Shown here one piece after another: positions 56,401 through 64,000 of a DNA stretch of 64,000 nucleotides. The first letter of the stretch is position 1; every line of letters begins with the position of its first letter. A program made the position numbers and the translations under genes. Source of the DNA: Enoplolaimus lenunculus (lineage: Eukaryota; Nematoda; Enoplea; Enoplida; Thoracostomopsidae); NCBI GenBank assembly GCA_030248215.1, contig JASANG010003630.1, forward strand, positions 1 through 64,000, given 5' to 3'. Under the pieces are notes generated by a model that was given only the letters and a program-made list of their open reading frames with translations, made no database searches and was not told the origin of the DNA.

Positions 56401-59400
56401 GCGAAAACTCCCAAGCATTTATTGGAGAATTAGAACCATATAATGTTTCGCCCGGATTCCCGGGTACCGCTGATACTTTATGCCATCGGCACCCGAAAGA
56501 TTAAGGACAAGACAAAAACGGTATAAAATTTCATGCAGCCGACTTCTTTCTTGAAGCTGGCCACGTTTAGTAATAGGAGAAACAAACAAAACGAAACGAA
56601 CCCATACAAAAAATGCAGTTTATTCAAACTAGGCATCAGTAAAATTATGCCATACTGGCAAAGTGTCGACCTGGGCTCACGTTATAACTGGGCAGCCCGG
56701 AACACGTTTTGTCCCTATAACAATAGCTGATAACATGTTGTCTGCACGTTTATCCGCTATCAGATTCAAAAAAATTGAATTCTCTGCTATTCTGTAACAT
56801 CTACTGTTTGTACTGGAATATCATGTGATATTCCAAATATTGTATGTCAGTATCATATGATATATTTGAAAATGTCAGCAAAGTTGTGGTAAACTAGCTT
56901 GATTGTCCTGTAGAATGTCATATCATACTAAAATTTGAAATTTGAATTATTTGTACTTTGGACTATATTTAGGAGAAATTCAGCGAGAAACAGACACGTA
57001 AAAGCTAATTACAACTTTCGAAATCATTTAGTGCTGAATTATCTAACTTTGTACTGCTTTATTACCTCGCATTAGTTCCGTTGTCCTGCACAATATCATA
57101 TGATATTTAGTAAAATTTTGGAATATCATATGATATTCGCATAAATGTCGCACAGAGTCATATGACAAATGGCTCTTTGTATACGATGATCGCTTGAAAT
57201 CAGTAATTTGTAAGCCAATGTCATGTGACATTCACATTTCGTTTGCACAACCGCTATTCAGATCACATTTTATGTTGACGTCGAATCAACTTGGACAAAA
57301 CGTGTTCCAAGCTGCCCCAGTTATAACGTGAAACCCGCATAAATGCCGGAAGAAAAGAATTTGCAGTCGTTTATATATGGCTGATTTCGCCTGCCTCTAT
57401 TTTGCATAAATTTGCATAAATTTCAGTAAAATTTGCAAATTTATATAAACTTCTAAGAATAAACCAGAAAGCGTGGGTCAAAAATATTCAGAACGAAAAC
57501 AACAAAAAGAACAAAACAACAACAACAACTCAGACAAAAGCAACAGCATCAACATCATAAAAGTAAACCTAAAGCAAGTAACCGAAGCGGGTGGGAAATC
57601 AAACGAACCCAAGGGGTGCGTATGATGGAAGAGCGATTGTGTTAAGGTAAATACAGGTTCAGACGATGTAAATGGTTGTTGTTAATATTCGATAGCACAG
57701 CCTGCTCACGCCCAATCTTGAATTTTTCAACCATCCAAACTAGTAGAGCTCAGCAGACTGTACTAAGCGCAAAACATGTAGACCACGTTCGATTCGAATT
57801 TACCCGTCCTGTTCAATTGCCTGCACTCTCCCTCAGACTTAACGATCTAAAATTTGAAACCATCAAAATTTATGCCTGCTGAATGCTACACCCGGGCGTC
57901 GCATACTTGGATCGAGTAAGCAAACACCCCGCTACGGCCTGAAAAATCTATAACCTGGTGGTTTATGACCCGATGCGCTAAAATTCAGAGTCCATCGGGC
58001 TTTCCCTGAGAGATATTCCAACTTAGCGGAGTCACGGATCCAGGGGTTTTCCTACAGGGCAGTCAACTTAGTTGTTTTTCACACACATAGGCGCATAGGT
58101 GTTCAGCTATACAAGTGTCCATACACAGGGTCTATTATGCAGTGTCTACCAATTAAATCAAGCAGCAAAGTTTGAAATTGAGCCTGTGCAGCGATCCCAA
58201 GAAGTAACATTGTTATTTATTTCTGATTCTGATGTTTCCGAGATTTGACCACGTGTAGCAAATGAATGTTACCAGCATTAGACTATGGCATGTGTTGACT
58301 GTTATGTTTCCTGTAGGCGCAGCGTGATACGGCTTAGTATAACTTATGGTAAAGTATTTCCATAAAGTGTTTCACCTGGGATAGTGACCACGATACTTTC
58401 GGACATGCTTATATGTCGACTAATCTTGAGAAGCCACCCTGTTTGAGAAGTTATGCGGCGCTAGTGTAGGCAACACATATACCTAAGTTTGTTATCTTTG
58501 GAATTACCTTGAGTCAGATTACTCCAACCCGAAAGTTACGAAAGCTCAGCCAAGTCACCCTTAGTAAATCCACATCTTTCAAGTGTTGCCTTAACCTAGT
58601 TCAATCTGCCTAGTTTCAACTTGTCAAATTTTGGACGAGTTTATTCGTTTAAATGTGCAATGTATGCAATCACTGGGATCCCGAAAAATTCGAAACGGGT
58701 CTGAGGTTTCGTTTTTTGTACAAACACCTGTGTTTTAATGAGCATTTAGCGGTAATGCATAAGGAGTAGATTTGTTATTGCCCTATTTGAACACAGCAAG
58801 ACTGTATTTATTTTCAATGCTTAACAGAAGGTTCGTGGTATCGCTCCGCTTTTGTTAACTTTCAGCGTGTAGCGCAGGTTTTCGCATGAAACTCACGGGA
58901 AGTATCTCGGAGCGATATTGATTGCCTGATAAGCGCGAGAGAAGCTGATTATGGCTAAGTAAGAAATGTGTACGTTAATGATGCCGCTGCATTGTAATAT
59001 TGCCAATTCCTGAGATTGGGGGCAATGGCGGATCCATGGGGGCCACCCCGACCATGCCCCCCAACAGCATCTCGACAAAAATTATATAGCAAATTTGTGA
59101 CAATAATTCGTGGTTTGAGTGTGGGTCAAAAGTAAGTTTATTACATGCGAAATTTTGCCCCCCCCCCATTTTGAGATCCTGGATCCGCCACTGATTGGGG
59201 ATCGACATCAACGTTTTGGATGTACTGTACTTATAGCTGTACACCGCGGTTTCTTTTGAGTGGAGTAGTGCTGAATGGATCGCTCGCGTCAATAATCGGT
59301 GGTGTTCGTATTGCCTTACTCAGGTACACGTGATCGTCTGCATGCGATTACTCCGGGCGGACTTATCCCGTACTCGTTCAAATTTTGACTTTCGCTTAGA

Positions 59401-62400
59401 ATATAAAAGAATACCATCATAAGGTTAAAAGGCTGAGCAAGGCGGAATTTGAAATTTAACTGTAAAACGTATGAATTCTAAATATACCGAAAAGTCTTTC
59501 ATATTCCAATCTTTCAGTATTCTACTGCACAATTCCGCGGGACACGGAGCGCCGGCAATGATGCCTGAAACAAAATTAAAACAAAGTTTTTTGAAACTGC
59601 CGAAAATGATCGTATTTCTCGAACATTAATTTACTTTGGTTTTCCTGTTTATTTGTTGACAATGAAAACCATACAGCCTGAAATATAAATTTTTGAAAAA
59701 TTCAACGTTTTGAGGCTCTGATGTAACTCTTCCTACCAAAAAAATTTTGTGTCATTGGGTGCAGAATGATAACGAGGCTATGAGCAGCTCAAATACTTTA
59801 AAATTTTCAAAATCCAACTATTTTTAGCGAACGCTGGCAGAGGAAATAACTGAAATCCCCAAAATTTTGATACACCTAGAAACGGTTTATCATTTACTTA
59901 TACATTGTAAATTCCGATCTTACCATTTTTAAAAATGTTTTGCTCCCTTTCATGCTAAACTTGCTACAGGACTGGTTGTCAGCCTCATAGTAAACTTTAA
60001 ATGCCAACCTTACTCAGTACGTTTTACCAATCACAGTTAAAATTAAAGCTAAGGTTTAGGCTTAGGCCCAGGCTTAGAATTGGGTAAAGGCTTAGAGGCA
60101 TTTTTAGGCTCAGGCTTTAGGATTAGGTAAGTGTTTACCAAAATCTAAGCCAAGGCCTGTATGGGGGAAGGTACAAGATTCACCAACCTTTATAAACTGA
60201 TGAATAGTTATATTTTGAGAAATCAGGATGATGGAGCATATCGATAAACATTGTTGGTGTGCCATAAACTGTTGTGCACCTTAAAATGTAGATAGCTAGT
60301 CATCATGGCACACTTCAGATTTAGTTGCATTTGTAAAATTAATTTGCAGCAAACCTGTATCGTTACTAACACCGGGAATCGATAATGATTCTTTTTAGAA
60401 GAGTGTGCAACTGGTTGCATTCTATGCACAAAAGAACGTACCCAGCGCGCGTTGCGTTTTTGGCGTACCTCCATATTTAGCAGGAACAACTTGGGCGGTT
60501 CATATCACTGTAAGTATGCTGCATCAAAAATGATCCGCCTATAATTTAATTTAGGGGTATTGCATGTTATATAGCGACACCCCCAAAATACGAGCGGGCC
60601 AAAATGCAACGTCCATTGGTACATTTTGTGCCTGCGGACACCCATAAGTTGTATACTCTTGTATCATGCACTCTTGGTAACCTCTACTGTTACGGAGTTA
60701 AACAGATTGGTAGGATCAGTGCGAAATTTAAAACTTCGAATGGTAAGACTTTGAAAATTTATCCCCAAAATTTTTCTGACGGAGGGTCACCCGTTTCTGA
60801 GCCAGTATGCTGCACCCCTACTTGTTTACTTTTCTTGCTCAATTGCTTGTAAACACGGGAGCGCTTGAAATGTCGGGCATGGAAATACAGCTTGAACGCC
60901 AACGACAGCTGCCATCAAACTAGCTGCCACACATCCAAAACAATGGTAAAGTGGCGGAGCGCAACAGATAATATCGTTCTGAAATGACGAAATGTGCACA
61001 ATCAATAAATTTTGTGTAAAGTTCACAGTCCATGTTAACCATAAGGACCTGCGTAGGCCCACAAATGGTCGCGCTATTCTTTTGATATTTGCCGTCCTGT
61101 GATGTCTGGCGGCGCATCACATCTCACATGAATTTCTATATGAAACCGCACCACAATTTGTAGGCATAATTATTTTACTTACACGACGGACAGCTTCCGA
61201 CAAGTACAGTGCCACCGTAAACTTGGTTGCTCAAACTTATATTTGGCTTGCCTGATGATATCAGGAGCTGTCAAGTGAACTCCGACTATGAGTATGAAAA
61301 CGTTTTTAAATCTGCTTCCAATAGATCTTGAAAAAAGAAAGAAGGAATTGCAGAACTAAACATAATTAATAAATTATTAGCGAGTGATAACGTCTCTAGT
61401 ATAGAACATCAAGGTTACTCGGTTGAGACTAAGCAGGTGTTGGAATTTTCTCAGAGCGTTTTATGGTGAGTCGATCATTAGAAGAGTATGTTTCAGTTTT
61501 TTTAGACAAAAATCTTTGCGATCAAAGCATGTGCTGAAGAGCTATAGGCGTGGATCATGTAGAAGATTTATACAACCACAACCGGCACTGACAATATGTA
61601 AAAGCGCGAGGTTCGGTCAAGAATTACATCATGGATGCATATATGACATTTTATAGATGGATAAATCAGAAAATTTGTAAATTTACAAGAACAAAAATCA
61701 AAGAACCAAATATTAGAAGAAGTACATATCTATTATAGCTTAGCAAAGATAAACTAAAACAATGTGTTCCAACTCTATCGGGACACTGTTGGTTTGGATA
61801 CCACCTATTTGGAATGAGAGCAGCCAGCGCAAGATAAAAACTGTCCAGAATGTAATACAAGTGACACTGCCGAGCACTTTTTATGCGCATATATGCAAGC
61901 GCTGGGAAGTGAAACGTGAACAATTTGTTCAGACCGAATAAGAGGGGGTGAGGACTGATATTTATTTGGCCTCTCCAGAGGGTACCCCCTATTATTCGAT
62001 TAACCCGCCCTCCGCCACCCTTCGTTACTGATATATATCCGGTATTGCAACTATCCATTTAATTAAACGTTTTTTGCCTTGCATCAAAAGTTTGAACGAG
62101 AATGCAAGGTTATACCTTGGAATGTGCTTTCAAAACTTATGTACGTTTTAAAGTTGCGAACTCTACTTTATTTGGTCCTGGAGTCATTTATACGCTGCAA
62201 TTAGGGATAATTGACATTTAAGGACTCTAATTAGGGTTTAGGGACTCTATCACTTGCGGACTCTTATTAGGGATACGGACTACTATTAAATGGGACTCAA
62301 AATGGGGACCCCCTCTTATTATCACCCTCTTATTCGGGTCACTACAGTTAGTTCCCTCGACATAAAGAAATTTTGTAACTTTATTATTGACACAGAAAGA

Positions 62401-64000
62401 ATAAAGTAAAATGCACTGAGTATGTATGGCTACAGCATGTCGCAGTGGGCCACTTTTTATTTGCCTATGCGAGCGCCTATTCTGGCGATATATCCTTTTA
62501 TAACCGCTTATCTATCTTTGTATCTAACCTAAACCTGAGGAAAGAGTAAGCCCAACCATTGCCTGAACCTAATTTTTCCGGTCTCGAAGTATCTCAGTCA
62601 CTTTTAAATTTACACTATGAAGTTTCTTCTCTGAAGAAGTTTTAATTTGAAAAAATTACTTCGCTGTATTGAATTCGCCGTCCTGCCATAAAAGCGTTGT
62701 TGACAATGTTGAAATGAGATAGCGTTGCACCTTTTGGATTTCCTGTAGTACCCTGAAAAGTAATAAAAAGTCTTTTGTAGGGTTGGTAAAAACTATATAT
62801 TTGCTGTTTGCCTATATAATTTGCATCGGTTTAAAGATGTCAAACATAAATGACACCTAAACGCAGCAGCATCATTCAAATTTGCTCTCTCAACAGATCA
62901 TTTTGTACGCTGAGCTGCCGTTGCGAATCTAAACTCTGGGCGTCTGAACATCGTCTTAAATGTTTAAGTGGACTGATAGGCTTAGGCTTAGGCTTAGGCT
63001 TAGGCTTAAGCTTAGGCTTAGGCTTTAGAGCACAGATCGGCCTTAAAATTAATTTAGCAAGCGGCGACTGAAAAACCTCGATAAAGAATAAAAACTTTAT
63101 ATATTTAGTCAATAAAAACTGTTAACTTTTTCCAGCTTACAATTTCAGAGTAAAAGAAATACATCTTCCGATTTTTGCCCTATTTTTGCGCCGTACGGGT
63201 CAGCCTGCCCCATGCGGCAGCCAATCCCGCCCCATCCCACGCCGCACAATGGGGATGCAATTCCAATGCAGTACCATACTCCGCTTACATCTTTGCCCTG
63301 TAGTATATACAATAAAACGGCCACAAATAAACCTTGTTACGACCTTGAAGGTATTGAGATCAAAAGCATACCGAAGTAAACTGAATATTCGCTGGTTGAT
63401 CAGGTTGAATAACTCGAGCTAAACTATCAAGTTGTTGTCTCGATGCCGAATCGTCAGCAGTAAAGATATCTTCAAATCTCCAGCACCCTCTGAAATAAAA
63501 TAATTTTGCACTTTTATTGTTCTCCTTCACAGTGTAAAACCCCACCCCAGCAATAGCCCATGTATAAATAGCTAAGCGTTGTAATAAATGCGCTAAGACC
63601 CTTAACAGTAGTATAAGCGTATTCCTAGCCTCTAAATCTATAGCTAAGCATAGGTCTAAGCCTAACTGTAACCTTAACGAAAACTTCTACACGGTGGAGA
63701 GAAACTTCAATATTACCAAAATTTTTAATAATTTTAGACTTAAATAATGATTGGCCGACGTAGCTGATTATGTTAAACGCACACCCCATGGTTGATGCAA
63801 AATTTGAGAAATTATAGTGTTGCAGCTGTATGAATGAAAATTGACAGTTTCGCCAACGTTGCTAGCAGGAAAATGCCGTTTTTGCGGACCGAGTATGCAG
63901 TTTAAAAGAGATCCTAAGCCATTTTAACAGTAAACTTAAAAAAACTAAACACTTACGGTTTTGGATTTGTACTAATCGTTATCACGTGATGCAAGTTAGG
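50484..64000 (-). CDS. ACSF2: Acyl-CoA synthetase, ACSF2 type; 5' end beyond right edge
   Basis: Activates fatty acids to acyl-CoA through an acyl-adenylate; ACSF2 is mitochondrial in animals. Exons: 64000-63957 (partial), 63489-63372, 62752-62660, 60978-60830, 60279-60188, 59564-59488, 55453-55346, 53426-53278, 52752-52611, 52011-51904, 50633-50484. They give 409 residues in one frame to stop TAA (50486-50484); by memory the full protein is about 600, so about a third is off-window. All core ANL motifs are present: P-loop [10 protein letters not shown] (split S|G between exons), [34 protein letters not shown], hinge region [26 protein letters not shown], and C-terminal lysine motif VTGKVQKY. 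Introns up to 4 kb carry several MITEs. The transit peptide is not visible. Confidence 0.95.
51225..51784. mobile_element. hAT-type MITE with GGCCGGCC-rich ends
   Basis: 560 bp in an ACSF2 intron. Ends TAGTGTTGTGC and GCACAACACTA; subterminal GCCGGCCAGGAACCGGCC and CCGGCCCGGCAGG blocks. Flanks CGGTTCCG (51217-51224) and CTGTTCCG (51785-51792) are a 7-of-8 target duplication, the hAT signature. Confidence 0.8.
53088..53200. repeat. Degenerate TTAGGC-like tract in ACSF2 intron
   Basis: AAGCCTAACCTAAACG, AAAGCCTAAACC, GATGCCTAAGCC and GAGCCTAAGCATAAG: loose CCTAAG-type hexamers without clear terminal repeats. Confidence 0.6.
53755..54197. mobile_element. CTGTAGTGACCC-family MITE, reverse orientation
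   Basis: 443 bp, TA-flanked (53753-53754, 54198-54199), left CTGTAGTGACCCGAATAAG, right TATTCGGGTCAATACAG. A terminal fragment of another copy (GACCCGAACATAAGAGG) lies just before it at 53717-53752. Confidence 0.85.
54200..54556. mobile_element. Truncated second CTGTAGTGACCC-family MITE in tandem
   Basis: Starts inside the family sequence (CAACCCGTCCTCCGCCGCCC) and runs in the same orientation as the preceding copy to CTTCCTCTTAATTA, lacking both termini. Followed directly by the CAGAC-rich repeat. Confidence 0.75.
54557..55110. repeat. AAGACAAATATTTCTG/CAGAC-rich repeat
   Basis: Recurrent words AATTAAGACAAATATTTCTG, CATAAGACAAATATATACC and ATAAGACATGTTTTG; related to 13847-14112. Ends uncertain. 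Confidence 0.45.
55454..56671. other. ACSF2 intron segment, unrecognised
   Basis: Moderate GC, no exon fitting the synthetase. A minus-strand open frame of 82 codons (56371-56123) containing [17 protein letters not shown] has no recognised family and no splice links, so it is not called. Nearby GCAACTTATGCACCCCGG near 55841 looks like part of a repeat. Confidence 0.35.
56672..57339. mobile_element. GCGGGGTTCACGTTATAA foldback MITE, second copy
   Basis: Left GGGCTCACGTTATAACTGGG, right CCAGTTATAACGTGAAACCC. The interior again has TCATATGATATT palindromes. Matches 30120-30792 along its length, including GTCCCTAT and TTGGACAAAACGTGTTCC. Confidence 0.8.
57340..59022. other. ACSF2 intron segment, unrecognised
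   Basis: A short CAA-rich tract lies at 57500-57560 (AACAAAACAACAACAACAAC). The rest shows no gene, RNA or clear repeat. Confidence 0.35.
59023..59193. mobile_element. hAT-type MITE (CAGTGGCGGATCC ends)
   Basis: 171 bp, left CAATGGCGGATCCATGGGGG, right ATCCTGGATCCGCCACTG. Flanked by ATTGGGGG (59015-59022) and ATTGGGGA (59194-59201), a 7-of-8 target duplication. Same family as 48852-49020 but inverted. Confidence 0.82.
60045..60165. repeat. Degenerate TTAGGC tract in ACSF2 intron
   Basis: GGTTTAGGCTTAGGCCCAGG, CAGGCTTTAGGATTAGG and neighbouring hexamers; interrupted, no clear terminal repeats. Confidence 0.6.
61930..62347. mobile_element. CTGTAGTGACCC-family MITE, reverse orientation, left tip lost
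   Basis: Begins GACCGAATAAGAGGGGGTG (terminal bases eroded) and ends TTCGGGTCACTACAG. The interior order matches the copy at 53755-54197. Confidence 0.8.
62660..63489 (-). CDS. ACSF2: ACSF2-type synthetase exons with the AMP-binding P-loop
   Basis: Exon 63489-63372 ends IQFTS and exon 62752-62660 begins [19 protein letters not shown], so the intron falls inside the AMP-binding signature. That intron carries a nearly pure TTAGGC array at 62976-63025. Confidence 0.95.
62976..63025. repeat. Nearly pure interstitial telomere repeat (TTAGGC)n
   Basis: About eight consecutive TTAGGC units with one TTAAGC variant, inside the ACSF2 intron that splits the AMP-binding motif. TTAGGC is the nematode telomere hexamer. 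Confidence 0.85.
63552..63700. mobile_element. Partial telomere-hexamer-cored MITE
   Basis: GCCCATGTATAAATAGC and ACAGTAGTATAAGCGTATTCC correspond to the head of the family seen at 3262 and 31308, followed by CTAAGCATAGGTCTAAGCC hexamers. The right terminus is not recognised. Confidence 0.5.

Noticed and set aside
62850-63112. Open frames reading LGLGLGLG or KPKPKPKP
   Set aside because: Translations of the TTAGGC array, as are the similar frames at 28996-29407 and 4798-4992.

Overview
The window looks like nuclear DNA of a nematode. It is AT-rich, with GT-AG introns. It carries (TTAGGC)n telomere-type hexamers, the nematode telomere unit, and its paramyosin is closest in wording to nematode/ecdysozoan paramyosin as I remember it. 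Four spliced protein-coding genes can be rebuilt exon by exon. Splice sites and reading phase agree across every junction used. All four have homology support; two run off the window edges. No rRNA, CRISPR array, autonomous transposase, or virus-like element was recognised. About 80 percent of the window is intron or intergenic DNA, much of it short non-autonomous DNA transposons (MITEs) and degenerate telomere-like satellite.

Layout. (1) Minus strand 12108 to 14: paramyosin (UNC-15 type), 15 exons, running off the left edge. (2) 12.1-17.1 kb: intergenic, with two MITEs. (3) Plus strand about 17.1/18.6 to 22.5 kb: a secreted-type protein with two von Willebrand A domains joined by a Thr/Pro/Arg-rich linker. 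(4) 22.5-32.6 kb: repeat-dominated intergenic DNA. It holds a 4.1 kb structure bounded by inverted repeats of about 0.7 kb, a minisatellite, and a degenerate telomere-like satellite loaded with nested MITEs. (5) Minus strand 42655 to 32659: splicing factor 1 / branch-point binding protein (SF1, C. elegans SFA-1 type), 12 exons, complete, 1053 codons. (6) 42.7-50.5 kb: intergenic, with a decayed intronless coding-like tract, hAT-type MITEs and a degenerate tRNA-like sequence. (7) Minus strand 64000 to 50484: an acyl-CoA synthetase of the ACSF2 type, 11 exons visible, 5' end beyond the right edge.

The four genes have unrelated jobs: thick-filament structure, extracellular adhesion, pre-mRNA 3' splice-site/branch-point recognition, and fatty-acid activation. 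Nothing suggests an operon. The most unusual content is mobile: at least eight MITE families, two insertions whose pre-insertion sites can be read from related copies in the same window, MITEs whose cores are TTAGGC-like arrays, and a satellite used repeatedly as an insertion site. The SF1 gene also has two features that could let it regulate its own splicing.
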